Part shown: piece after piece, positions 17,190 through 25,107 of the stretch
Numbering within the stretch: position 1 is the first letter of the stretch
How the letters are laid out: the number at the start of each line of letters is the position of its first letter
Source of the DNA: UBA947 sp031550975
Lineage (GTDB): Bacteria > Cyanobacteriota > Vampirovibrionia > Gastranaerophilales > Gastranaerophilaceae
NCBI GenBank assembly: GCA_031550975.1
Contig: JAVBOC010000005.1
Coordinates: 124,001 to 188,000 of the forward strand
DNA length: 64,000 nucleotides
Direction of reading: 5' to 3'
Notes under the pieces: generated by a model
What the model saw: only the letters and a program-made list of their open reading frames with translations
Database searches by the model: none
Told to the model about the DNA's origin: nothing
Translations under genes and position numbers: made by a program

Positions 17190-18782
17190 TTAGCTAAAAA
17201 GGTCGTTAATTTTGTCTAAAATCTCTTGCGGGTCAATTTCATTGGTCACTTTATTGACTTCTTGAGCGATTTGATAGAGCTTTGCAGCTTCTATTTTGTC
17301 GCCGGTGATTGCGATTGAACGAGCTAGGTTGAAGTGGGCGAGCGCATAATTCGGGTTGCACTCGACTGATTTTTTAAACAGGTCAATCGCCGGTCTTACG
17401 CGACCAAGGTCATCAAGGTAAATTACACCCAAGTTGTTGTACGCGATGTCGTAATTCGGGTCATATTCGATCGCTAAGTTATATTCTTTAACTGCCTCGT
17501 CAATGTCGCCTTTACCCCAAAAAAGGAAGCCAAGGTTACAGTGGATTTTTGCGTTTTTAGGATCCAGGTCTAATGCGTTGCGGTAAACTGTCAAAGCGTT
17601 ATCAGTGTCTTCTTTGTCGTAAAACGCGCTGCCGAGGTTAACATAAATATCTAAATCTTCAGGGGTCAACAAGTATGCGCTCTGGTAAGAGCTGATTGCA
17701 GCGTCTAAATCGTTTCCTGATTCTTGGTAAACAAACCCAAGTGTTTGGTTAATAATACTTGTCCATTGTTTTTTAGGGTTTAGAGTAACCGCCGTTTGGA
17801 AGTGCGAAATTGCGCCCGGAATATCCCCTTTAACATACAAAATATTTGCTAAGTTCGAGTGAACATCAGGCATATTTGGCATAATCTTGATTAGTTTTTG
17901 GTAAATCTCAATCGCGCTGTCAAAGTCGCCTTGTTCTTCATAAGCCTGGCAGAGGTGGCGGTAAGCCGGAATATTTAAGCTATCCAACCAAATCGCCATT
18001 TTGTATTCAGTAATCGCGTCATCATATCTTCCAAGTGAACGGTAAATATCACCTAACAAGCAGTACAACGGTACAAAGCCCGGAGCTTTTTCGATGGCTT
18101 CAATGTAGACGCCGATTGCTTCTTCCAGCCCTTGCATTTGGACGAGCATGAACCCTTTCATCAATATCGGGAAAAATCTAAAATTAGAAAGCACTTTGCT
18201 AACATTAGAAATAGCGCGTTTATCAAACGGCAAAGTTACCACTGATAAAAACAGCTCCCACTTTGACATAAAAGCGTTTTTGAAACTTCTAAACGAAGAA
18301 ATTTTATACAAATTTGAAAGCAGATAATGCGCGCAAGAGTTTCTAAAAGGTGCGCATTGGACAGCTTTTTTAGCATTCATTGAGGCTTCTAAAAACCGTG
18401 CTTTTTTCGTGTAGGTTTCTGCGAGCAAATAATATGCTTTGGCTAATTTCGGGTCTTTAGAAATCGCTGTATCAAGGTAGTTTACGGCTTTGTCCAAGTC
18501 GCCTTTATAAAACTGAGCCTGACCTATTTTAAAATAAATGTCAGCCGAATCAATGTAGCTCTCGAGTGCTCTTTGGTACTCGGTGATTGCTTCATCAATA
18601 TATTGGCAGGAGTTAAAAATATCCAGGTGCCATGCTAAATAAAGGTCGCCGAGGCGAATGTGTAAATCCGGGTCTGTCGGATTATTCTGCAAACCAATCT
18701 GGCAAAGCTCAATGGCATTTTTCATGTTGCCGGTCTTGCATTCTTTTCTAATCTTTTTTTCCAACTGCTTTGTACTTGTCAT
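17190..18782 (-). CDS. Large tetratricopeptide-repeat protein
   Basis: A 530-residue protein made almost wholly of TPRs, roughly twelve. Good copies include YNNLGVIYLDDLGRVRPAID, PDVHSNLANILYVKGDIPGA and LAKAYYLLAETYTKKARF. No signal peptide or enzymatic domain. TPR arrays mediate protein-protein contacts. There is no Shine-Dalgarno; an extended -10 (TGA-TATAAT) ends 6 nt before the ATG. Downstream is a 142-nt gap (17048-17189) with nothing clear. Confidence 0.9.
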   Translation of the reverse strand: MTSTKQLEKKIRKECKTGNMKNAIELCQIGLQNNPTDPDLHIRLGDLYLAWHLDIFNSCQYIDEAITEYQRALESYIDSADIYFKIGQAQFYKGDLDKAVNYLDTAISKDPKLAKAYYLLAETYTKKARFLEASMNAKKAVQCAPFRNSCAHYLLSNLYKISSFRSFKNAFMSKWELFLSVVTLPFDKRAISNVSKVLSNFRFFPILMKGFMLVQMQGLEEAIGVYIEAIEKAPGFVPLYCLLGDIYRSLGRYDDAITEYKMAIWLDSLNIPAYRHLCQAYEEQGDFDSAIEIYQKLIKIMPNMPDVHSNLANILYVKGDIPGAISHFQTAVTLNPKKQWTSIINQTLGFVYQESGNDLDAAISSYQSAYLLTPEDLDIYVNLGSAFYDKEDTDNALTVYRNALDLDPKNAKIHCNLGFLFWGKGDIDEAVKEYNLAIEYDPNYDIAYNNLGVIYLDDLGRVRPAIDLFKKSVECNPNYALAHFNLARSIAITGDKIEAAKLYQIAQEVNKVTNEIDPQEILDKINDLFS

Positions 18783-18788
18783 GGCAAC

Positions 18789-18797
18789 ATTATATCA
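18789..18797 (-). promoter_or_regulatory. Extended -10 of the TPR gene, likely leaderless
   Basis: TGA then TATAAT on the minus strand, with only GTTGCC between the hexamer and the ATG. This is the clearest example in the window of a promoter abutting a start codon. Confidence 0.55.
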
Positions 18798-18813
18798 TAA
18801 GAGATGCCAGGAG

Positions 18814-18900
18814 GCTAAGATGTTAAGAGGTTAAACTATATTTTGTTTAAGAGGGCTTTTAATGTAAATGTCAAGCATCTAACCGTCCTAGCATCTTAGC
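18814..18900. repeat. Imperfect inverted repeat, family C
   Basis: Arms GCTAAGATGTTAAGAGGTTA (18814-18833) and TAACCGTCCTAGCATCTTAG (from 18880) are inverted copies with a few mismatches and about 46 nt between them. It fills the divergent space between the TPR gene and the sigma-factor gene. Only this copy is seen in the window. Confidence 0.6.
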
Positions 18901-18949
18901 ATCTACTATCGGGTAATGACTTAACTGTTTAATGTCTTAGTATTAAAAT

Positions 18950-19543
18950 ATGGTAACACTGCAATATAAGAAAATGCCTCTGGAGGAGCTTGTCGTTTTG
19001 GCTCAGCAGAATGATTTTAAAGCGCTTGAAGAACTAATCAAACGCGAGCAAAAGAGTGTTTTTGCAGCATTTTCGTACCTTTGCAACAAAAGAGAAAATG
19101 TCTTGGATCTCACTCAAGAAGCCCTTTTGCGTGTTGCCAGAGGACTCCCGAAATTAAGAAACCCCAAGACTTTTAAAAGCTGGCTTAACCAAATAGTTAC
19201 AAATTTGTTTTATGACGAATTGCGCAAAATGAAACGTAAGCCTGATACGGTTTCCATTGATGAAAGTTATGACGAGGGCTCCCCGTTTGCGATTAAATTC
19301 CAACTGATTGACAAAAAATGCAAACCGCATGAAAAATGTGTTTCGGCAGAGCTTGAAAAAAATATAAAAGATGCTATTTTGCAGCTTCCTGACCAATACC
19401 GTATCGCAATTGTGCTGCGCGAACTGCAAGGGTTAAGCTATGAAGAAATAGCAAAAGTAATGCACTCAAGTGTTGGCACAGTTAAGTCAAGAATTGCGCG
19501 CGCAAGAGGGAAGTTACAAGAAGGTCTTAAAGCCTACATTTAA
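18950..19543 (+). CDS. ECF-type RNA polymerase sigma factor
   Basis: A 197-residue sigma-70-family factor with only regions 2 and 4. Region 2 reads VLDLTQEALLRVARGLPKLRNPKTFKSWL in pieces; region 4 has LPDQYRIAIVLRELQGLSYEEIA and the helix-turn-helix SSVGTVKSRIARARGKLQ. The next gene is a zinc-binding anti-sigma factor, the usual partner. Start choice is uncertain: ATG 18950 lacks a ribosome site, and ATG 18974 is an alternative that would drop eight residues. Confidence 0.93.
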   Translation: MVTLQYKKMPLEELVVLAQQNDFKALEELIKREQKSVFAAFSYLCNKRENVLDLTQEALLRVARGLPKLRNPKTFKSWLNQIVTNLFYDELRKMKRKPDTVSIDESYDEGSPFAIKFQLIDKKCKPHEKCVSAELEKNIKDAILQLPDQYRIAIVLRELQGLSYEEIAKVMHSSVGTVKSRIARARGKLQEGLKAYI

Positions 19544-19556
19544 GAAAGGAGCAATT

Positions 19557-20129
19557 ATGCAGCCAGAATTATCATGCGATCAGGTATCGGCACTTATGAG
19601 TTTTTATATAGAAAACAGACTGAGCGGAAAACTCGTTGAGCATATACAACGCCACCTTGACGGTTGCCCTGAATGCAGAGAAAAATTTGAGAGCTTGCAA
19701 GAATTGTTCGGCAGTTTTGCAAGTATCAAAAGCGGCCTCGGAGATAAATACAAAGAAGACTTTGAGGAGAGCGAAAAAGACGAGTTTGAAACCCGTTTCT
19801 TAACCAAACAATACGATGAATTCAAATTAAATCTGTCAGCTTATGTGGATAACGAACTTGATGATTCGCAGAATATAAAAATTAAAAAAATGGCTATCTC
19901 AAACCCGCTTGCACGCCAGGATTTAGAAGATATGTTTACTTTTAAAAAAGTGCTTCACATGTCATTTGAAAAAACCAAAAATGATGCAAAGACAGATTTT
20001 TCAAGACAAGTTTTGAGCCAGCTAAATCAGAACAGCAGACGAATTGACCCGTTCATTCAAATCGCGATAATATTCGGCGCGATGGTGAGTGCTGTGATTA
20101 CAGGGGTTGTGTGGATTTTATATTTTTAG
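19557..20129 (+). CDS. Zinc-finger membrane anti-sigma factor
   Basis: A 190-residue protein. The N-terminal anti-sigma zinc domain has the His-x3-Cys-x2-Cys pattern in RHLDGCPEC. A charged linker with a second domain of the same kind follows (LNLSAYVDNELDD), and a single C-terminal membrane helix IQIAIIFGAMVSAVITGVVW. The start at 19557 has AAAGGAG and lies 13 nt after the sigma gene. It most likely holds the sigma factor at the membrane until a signal releases it. Its 3' end overlaps the convergent gene by 12 nt. Confidence 0.88.
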   Translation: MQPELSCDQVSALMSFYIENRLSGKLVEHIQRHLDGCPECREKFESLQELFGSFASIKSGLGDKYKEDFEESEKDEFETRFLTKQYDEFKLNLSAYVDNELDDSQNIKIKKMAISNPLARQDLEDMFTFKKVLHMSFEKTKNDAKTDFSRQVLSQLNQNSRRIDPFIQIAIIFGAMVSAVITGVVWILYF

Positions 20130-20801
20130 ATTCCCGGAATATTTCATCGCGGATTGGTTGATATAATTGTCCATTGAAATCCCGCGCGCAGGCTGCACAT
20201 TAGGCCGTCTGTACACAGGTGTCTCGTCAATCTTTTGCTGGAGTATTGCAGCCCTTCTTTTTTCGTTTAATTCAGCCATGGTGATTTTTTGGCAATGCGC
20301 CGCATATTTGTTTCTTAAAATTGGGGTAATGATATTAGTAGAAACAATAGCGCCTGCGATCCCAGCCACAACGCCGGCATCTTTTCTCAAATCCTCAACA
20401 GCTTTTTTCATGTCTGGCGGGAAAGAGTCTATATCTAAAACTTCCTTACCCATTTTCTTGCCGAGCAAGCCTTTGCTCTTTAAAAAATCTTTGATTTTTG
20501 GGGTAGTGATTTTTCCCTGTCTAGCCATGTTTTCAGCGATGTTTGTTGCAGTTCTGGTAAGCAGGTAGAAGGACAAAATATTTATAGTAGCATCCCCGAG
20601 TTCTTGCGGGATGAGAAAGGCTTTTTCTTTTAAGGAGATTTTGTCATTAAATAATACCGCTGCAATCTGGCCGGCAGCCGAAAGTGCCCACCCTAAAGTC
20701 CCTGTAACCAAAAGCATTGTAGCCGGGTTAGCGGAATAGGTATTATATGTGTTTGTTTTAAACGTATTGAATTTACGTGTAATTGTACTAAGCAAGCTCA
20801 T
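20118..20801 (-). CDS. Lineage-type membrane protein, unknown function (227 aa)
   Basis: Not recognised. Hydrophobic segments near residues 27-50 (PATMLLVTGTLGWALSAAGQ), 70-90 and 140-165 (VVAGIAGAIVSTNIITPIL) suggest three membrane helices; the C-terminus is charged and ends in a possible binding tail. GAGGTG precedes the ATG. Its start overlaps the end of the next upstream gene by 14 nt, so the two form a coupled pair. Confidence 0.7.
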   Translation of the reverse strand: MSLLSTITRKFNTFKTNTYNTYSANPATMLLVTGTLGWALSAAGQIAAVLFNDKISLKEKAFLIPQELGDATINILSFYLLTRTATNIAENMARQGKITTPKIKDFLKSKGLLGKKMGKEVLDIDSFPPDMKKAVEDLRKDAGVVAGIAGAIVSTNIITPILRNKYAAHCQKITMAELNEKRRAAILQQKIDETPVYRRPNVQPARGISMDNYINQSAMKYSGNLKI

Positions 20802-21327
20802 TTACACCTCGTCTCTTTTCTTTTAGAAGGCGGTTTGTGAGCAGTTTAGTAAATGGAGCATCAACTGCAAAGTTTGTAACTAACATCGCAAGGAGCCCCA
20901 CAATAGTTCCCATTGTGTTTTTGTACTGGAGGAATCCTTCAGCTGTCATCTTCTCAACTTTAGGGAAAAACAAAGATCTTATTTTTTTAAGACCTGGTGC
21001 TGGTGGTAGCGAACACTTTCCTATAAGGTTGATTGCCCCTTTTCTTATTAAAACACCGGTGGTAGTTCCGACAATAATTTTAGCCACAGTTCGGCAAACT
21101 GAGACATCTCGTGTTTTCTCATCTACGTTACGGTTATGAAAATCAATAAATGGCTGTGTAACAAGGGCAGTTGCACCAAGAATTAAACGCTGTTCGCCCG
21201 AAGTGAAGTGTCTGTTTATCCACCCCGGGTTCTTAGGGTCTTTGGATAAATGGCACGGAGGCATAACGCTCGCCGCACGGCGTTCGATGCTGTTAATAAA
21301 ATTGCCTATTATTCCTGGTTTTGTCAT
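20788..21327 (-). CDS. Lineage-type membrane protein, unknown function (179 aa)
   Basis: Not recognised. Distinctive stretches are GEQRLILGATALVTQPFIDF, then NVDEKTRDVSVCRTVAKIIV and a second hydrophobic region TMGTIVGLLAMLVTNFAVD. Two to three membrane helices are likely. The ATG at 21327 is preferred to an upstream TTG; GGG lies about 8 nt upstream. Overlap with the 227-aa gene implies they act together. Confidence 0.68.
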   Translation of the reverse strand: MTKPGIIGNFINSIERRAASVMPPCHLSKDPKNPGWINRHFTSGEQRLILGATALVTQPFIDFHNRNVDEKTRDVSVCRTVAKIIVGTTTGVLIRKGAINLIGKCSLPPAPGLKKIRSLFFPKVEKMTAEGFLQYKNTMGTIVGLLAMLVTNFAVDAPFTKLLTNRLLKEKRRGVNELA

Positions 21328-21513
21328 ATCACTACCCAAGTCTGTAAAGTAAATCAAGCTCTGGGATTGCCTAAATCGGGATAAATATTAAGAAAAATTT
21401 ACAATATCTCGGTCTGCCGTGATTATAACAATTTTTAGAACAAAAAACAATGAAATTGTAACAAAAAACGTAATATAATAGCAAAAAAAAATATTTATGG
21501 ACATTTAGCTAAT

Positions 21514-22212
21514 ATGCTTTCAGTATCAACAGTAAAATTTAACAATCAAGTGCCGCCAATCCAGCCAACGCGCTGCAAGAATCCGTCGTTCGGAATTGCA
21601 ATGGGAGGCGGAGTTAGTGGCAAATTGGTTCCACCTGCAGCAGAATCCGTGAAAACAGTTTCAAAGGAATTTCGTCATCTTATCAGCGATGCTGCAAATC
21701 GCTTTAATAGAAAGATATGCAAAGAAGCGCTTTTAGATAATGGTTATATTCTTCATTTTCATCTGCAACGGGAAGATGCTAAGTTGCCATTATACGAAAT
21801 TACCCAAAAAATAGTAAAATTCTATGATAATCCTCGTTACCACGGCTCATATAAGGAAGCGCACGCAAACCACATATTATCCAGGGTTATGGTGAAAATA
21901 CTCGGGATAGCTAAGGAAGATGAAATTCGCCATGAGATGGGGCATGATTTCGGGACAATTTCTGAAAGGTATGCGCAAAATATATTGACACCTGAAGAAG
22001 AAACTATCCTGCGCCACCCAAATGCTTTAAATATGGGTGGTGGCAAAAACGGTGTACCGAATGTTATGCAAATATTGGCTGAGATAATAGCTTCGCACCA
22101 GCCTGCCGGTGGCATTTTTGGCAGCGGTTTGTATGGGTTTCAAGACAAAAAGATAATGCAGAAATTATTTCATTGCACGGATTCACTGGTAGAATCAGTT
22201 TACTTATTATAA
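21514..22212 (+). CDS. Unknown protein, first of a tandem triplet (FG-tagged)
   Basis: No known family. The 232-residue protein has a disordered-looking N-terminus ending in NPSFGIA (Phe 26) and a mixed alpha/beta body. It is a paralogue of the next two genes: all share the N-terminal tag and a C-terminal block (here EIIASHQPAGGIFGSGL, then KIMQKLF). A TATAAT at 21474-21479 lies 34 nt upstream; no ribosome site is seen. It contains HEMGH at residue 140, but the paralogues lack it, so a protease role is not supported. Confidence 0.75.
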   Translation: MLSVSTVKFNNQVPPIQPTRCKNPSFGIAMGGGVSGKLVPPAAESVKTVSKEFRHLISDAANRFNRKICKEALLDNGYILHFHLQREDAKLPLYEITQKIVKFYDNPRYHGSYKEAHANHILSRVMVKILGIAKEDEIRHEMGHDFGTISERYAQNILTPEEETILRHPNALNMGGGKNGVPNVMQILAEIIASHQPAGGIFGSGLYGFQDKKIMQKLFHCTDSLVESVYLL

Positions 22213-22217
22213 AAGAT

Positions 22218-22321
22218 AAAGGCCTCAAAATATGCTTACAATATCACCAATCAGATTCAATAATTCGCAACCTCCAACGCTGCACCCAACGCAGCGCAAA
22301 AGCCCGTCGTTCGGGATAGCA
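22218..22321 (+). repeat. Near-identical 104-nt direct repeat, copy 1 (tag region of gene 2)
   Basis: From AAAGGCCTCAAAATATGC through the codons of KSPSFGIA this segment is almost identical (about two differences) to 22937-23040. It covers the ribosome site, start codon and N-terminal tag only; the downstream coding regions are much more diverged. Confidence 0.85.
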
Positions 22322-22936
22322 TATAATCATGAATTTTTTCAAAAAGTTGCGCAACCTGCAACGGGTTTTGTAAAAGATGCTTCACCTGAGTTCCGAAAGC
22401 TCGTTTCTAATGCCGCAAATCATTTCAATAAAAAAATATTCAAAGAGGCTATTAATGACCAAGGTTATAGACTATCTTTCTATGCACAACCTGAGTGGGC
22501 TAAAATTCCAACATTTGAGATAGCTGATGACATAATAAAAATATATGACCATCCCTGCTATCATGGCTTGTATAAAGAAGGTTATGCAAACAGCGTATTA
22601 TCCCGAATTATGACAAGAACATTGGGGATAGCTCATGAGCCGGGGATGCTTGATACATTCGCAGATGATGCTGAACGAATTGTAGATAAAGTTGCTGAAA
22701 AAAAATTAACCCGACTTGAAACCACTATCATGGAACACCTAACTGCTTTGAATACGAAAAAAATTGAGGATGACACAGAAGTTATTCAAAAAGTAATAGC
22801 TGAGATAATAGCCTCTCATCAAAAAGGTGGCGGGCTTTTTGGCAGCGGACTATTTGTAGACAAAGACCCAAAAGTTATGCAGAAATTATTCCCTGGTGTG
22901 AATGATTTAATAGAATTAGTTTATTTTAGAATTTAA
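22232..22936 (+). CDS. Unknown protein, second of the tandem triplet (FG-tagged)
   Basis: A 234-residue paralogue. The N-terminal 30 residues, ending in KSPSFGIA (Phe 27), are identical to the third gene apart from one residue. The body is closer to the first gene: PEFRKLVSNAANHFNKKI and a C-terminal VIAEIIASHQKGGGLFGSGL. AAAGG lies upstream of the ATG. It is 19 nt after the first gene and 14 nt before the third, so one transcript is likely. No catalytic motif is shared by all three. Confidence 0.75.
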   Translation: MLTISPIRFNNSQPPTLHPTQRKSPSFGIAYNHEFFQKVAQPATGFVKDASPEFRKLVSNAANHFNKKIFKEAINDQGYRLSFYAQPEWAKIPTFEIADDIIKIYDHPCYHGLYKEGYANSVLSRIMTRTLGIAHEPGMLDTFADDAERIVDKVAEKKLTRLETTIMEHLTALNTKKIEDDTEVIQKVIAEIIASHQKGGGLFGSGLFVDKDPKVMQKLFPGVNDLIELVYFRI

Positions 22937-23040
22937 AAAGGCCTCAAAATATGCTTACAATATCACCAATCAGATTCAATAATTCGCAACCTCCAACGCT
23001 GCAACCAACACAGCGCAAAAGCCCGTCGTTCGGGATAGCA
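22937..23040 (+). repeat. Near-identical 104-nt direct repeat, copy 2 (tag region of gene 3)
   Basis: Second copy of the tag-encoding segment at 22218-22321. The sharp boundary after the FGIA codons suggests recent copying of the tag onto a different body, or gene conversion limited to this part. Confidence 0.85.
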
Positions 23041-23670
23041 CTTGGAACACCACCATACGGCAAAATTGCAGTTCCTTCCGGGCAACTCGCAAAATCTGTA
23101 TCGCTGGAATTTTGTAAAATTTTCTCAGAAACCATTGCCAGATTCGATCAGAAATTGATAAAAGCGACGGCTGATGAAGGGTATAAACTTTTACCCCAAA
23201 TCCCTATAAAAGCTTACAACCTTCCGATGATTGACATTTCGTACGATAAAAAGATAGTAGAATTTTATGAACACCCATGGTTCTTGGAAAAAGATCAGGG
23301 GAAGAGTTGGCTCAATTATTTTATATCTGCAGCTATGTCAAAAATATTTTATTTTGATAAAGAACCTTCTCTTATTAATGCGGCGCAGAAAGACTTTGCC
23401 GAAGCCAAAAAAAATCGTATAATTGGTAAATTAAATGAATTACAAAATGTTGTGTTGTTTCATCCTAAAGGGCTGAGCTGTCTTGATGAAGAAAGTGGAT
23501 GTCAGGTTTTGAATTTTGACAGCACAATTGGCGGGCTGTTGGCATCTAAGCAACCTGACGGGGGGATATATGATAAGGGCTGCGTATTCGGATATAGAGA
23601 TAAGGATATTATGCAGAGCTTATTCCCAAACCTTAACAAGAGCTTAGACGATCTTATAGGTCTACTCTAA
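22951..23670 (+). CDS. Unknown protein, third of the tandem triplet (FG-tagged)
   Basis: A 239-residue paralogue with the same N-terminal tag as the second gene but the most diverged body. The shared C-terminal pattern is still visible (GGLLASKQPDGGIYDKGCVF, then KDIMQSLFPNL). It has five Cys, unlike its neighbours. It overlaps the convergent glgC by 9 nt. The triplet may be a diversified set of secreted or surface proteins, but nothing in the sequence proves export. Confidence 0.73.
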   Translation: MLTISPIRFNNSQPPTLQPTQRKSPSFGIALGTPPYGKIAVPSGQLAKSVSLEFCKIFSETIARFDQKLIKATADEGYKLLPQIPIKAYNLPMIDISYDKKIVEFYEHPWFLEKDQGKSWLNYFISAAMSKIFYFDKEPSLINAAQKDFAEAKKNRIIGKLNELQNVVLFHPKGLSCLDEESGCQVLNFDSTIGGLLASKQPDGGIYDKGCVFGYRDKDIMQSLFPNLNKSLDDLIGLL

Positions 23671-24900
23671 AATCATTCCCTTTGGTACGACGGTGATTCC
23701 GCCTTCTGAAACCTGGAACCCTCTGCGGCGATCTTCCTCAAGATCAACGCCAATTTCAGTGTTTGGCGGGACCTTTACGTTTTTATCGATAATTGCACGT
23801 TTGATTTTGCAATGACGTCCGATTTCAACGTTTTCCATCAAAATGCTGTCCTCAACTTGAGAATAACTGTTAATTCTTACTTTTGGCGATAAAATACAAC
23901 GCGACAATCCGCCGCCTGAAACAACGCAACCTTCCGAAACCATTGAGTTTGTTGCCATACCGACACGGTCGCCTTCCTGCCAGATGAATTTTGCCGGCGG
24001 GTAATTGTGGTTAAAAGTTCTAAGCGGCCAATCTTTTGAGTATAGATTCAATTCCGGTGAAGAATCAAGCAGGCTCATATTCGCCTGCCAGTAAGCGTCA
24101 ATGCTTCCGACATCCATCCAATAACCGCGTTCAGCCTCAGACATTCCTTCAAATGAGTTGTCGTTAAAGTTATAAACATAAATATCTTTGCCCTCGCCGA
24201 GTAACATTGGAATAACATCTTTGCCGAAATCGTGGCTGGAGGTTTCGATATCGCTATCGCGCATAAGCGCATATAAAAGCATATTTCTGTCAAAAACATA
24301 ATTCCCCATAGAAGCAAGACACATATCTGGTCTTCCCGGTATACATTTTGGCGCGGTTTTTGGTTTTTCGACAAAGTTAATTAATTTCCAATTCTCGTCA
24401 ACTTCCATAATCCCGAATTCACTCGCCATTCCAATCGGAATCGGGATAGCCGAAATTGTCAGGTCAGCGTTATTCATTTTGTGGTAATCCAGCATTTGCG
24501 AAACATCCATCTTATAAATATGATCGCCGCCAAAAACGCAAACATAATCAGGTTCTTCGTCGATTATGTGAAAAATATTTTGATAAATAGCATCTGCTGT
24601 TCCGAGATACCAGTCACCGCCGGTTCTCATCTGTGCCGGAGCCAAATCCACAAACTGATTCAAGAAAGGTGAAAGCGCCCATCCGCGGGTAATGTGTTTG
24701 TTCAAGGAGTCCGATTTGTATTGTGTTAAAACTTTGATTTTAAAGAACCCGGAGTTGATAAAGTTATTCAAAACAAAATCAATAATCCTGTAGCGTCCGC
24801 CAAAAGGCACCGCCGGCTTTGCTCTATCCATTGTTAGCGGAAACAGCCTCTTGCCTTCGCCGCCTGCTAAAATCATAACTAAAGTATCATCAACTGACAT
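23662..24900 (-). CDS. glgC: Glucose-1-phosphate adenylyltransferase (ADP-glucose pyrophosphorylase)
   Basis: A 412-residue enzyme that makes ADP-glucose from ATP and glucose 1-phosphate for glycogen synthesis. The nucleotidyltransferase domain starts VMILAGGEGKRLFPLT, then RAKPAVPFGGRYRIIDF; the substrate loop is VCVFGGDHIYKMD; the C-terminal left-handed beta-helix carries VVSGGGLSRCILSPKVRINS. Length matches bacterial GlgC, so allosteric control by glycolytic intermediates is likely. The ATG at 24900 has GGAGG upstream. It has its own promoter at 25002-25030. Confidence 0.96.
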   Translation of the reverse strand: MSVDDTLVMILAGGEGKRLFPLTMDRAKPAVPFGGRYRIIDFVLNNFINSGFFKIKVLTQYKSDSLNKHITRGWALSPFLNQFVDLAPAQMRTGGDWYLGTADAIYQNIFHIIDEEPDYVCVFGGDHIYKMDVSQMLDYHKMNNADLTISAIPIPIGMASEFGIMEVDENWKLINFVEKPKTAPKCIPGRPDMCLASMGNYVFDRNMLLYALMRDSDIETSSHDFGKDVIPMLLGEGKDIYVYNFNDNSFEGMSEAERGYWMDVGSIDAYWQANMSLLDSSPELNLYSKDWPLRTFNHNYPPAKFIWQEGDRVGMATNSMVSEGCVVSGGGLSRCILSPKVRINSYSQVEDSILMENVEIGRHCKIKRAIIDKNVKVPPNTEIGVDLEEDRRRGFQVSEGGITVVPKGMILE

Positions 24901-24967
24901 AAGACCTCCGGTCTTTTGTTTTTCTCTCACTCGCAAATTCAAAAGCAAGCTTTTTTATTTGACTCAT
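24890..24967 (-). other. Short leader frame before glgC with family E sequence
   Basis: A 25-codon frame (MSQIKKLAFEFASERKT...) begins 67 nt before the glgC start and ends 11 nt inside it, so its stop overlaps glgC in another frame. It has no evident ribosome site. The same ~50 nt occur near 14960-15015. It could be a coupled leader peptide or just a repeat remnant. Confidence 0.35.
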
Positions 24968-25001
24968 TCGTTCAAACATTAAAACACCAACCTTTACAGC
25001 G

Positions 25002-25030
25002 ATTATACATTCAACCTGAAAAAAATGCAA
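25002..25030 (-). promoter_or_regulatory. Promoter of glgC
   Basis: On the minus strand TTGCAT (25025-25030) and TATAAT (25002-25007) are separated by exactly 17 nt. The predicted leader before glgC is about 95 nt and includes the short family E frame. Confidence 0.7.
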
Positions 25031-25107
25031 TTACCTTTATTTATCTTGAACTTGTGGGAAAATCTATTTACCTTGGATTTGTAAAAAATGTCTGAAATAC
25101 TTCCCCA

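Noticed and set aside
21931..21945. HEMGH (HExxH-like) in the first triplet protein, suggesting a zinc protease
   Set aside because: The aligned regions of the two paralogues lack both His and Glu, and no third ligand is evident; probably chance.
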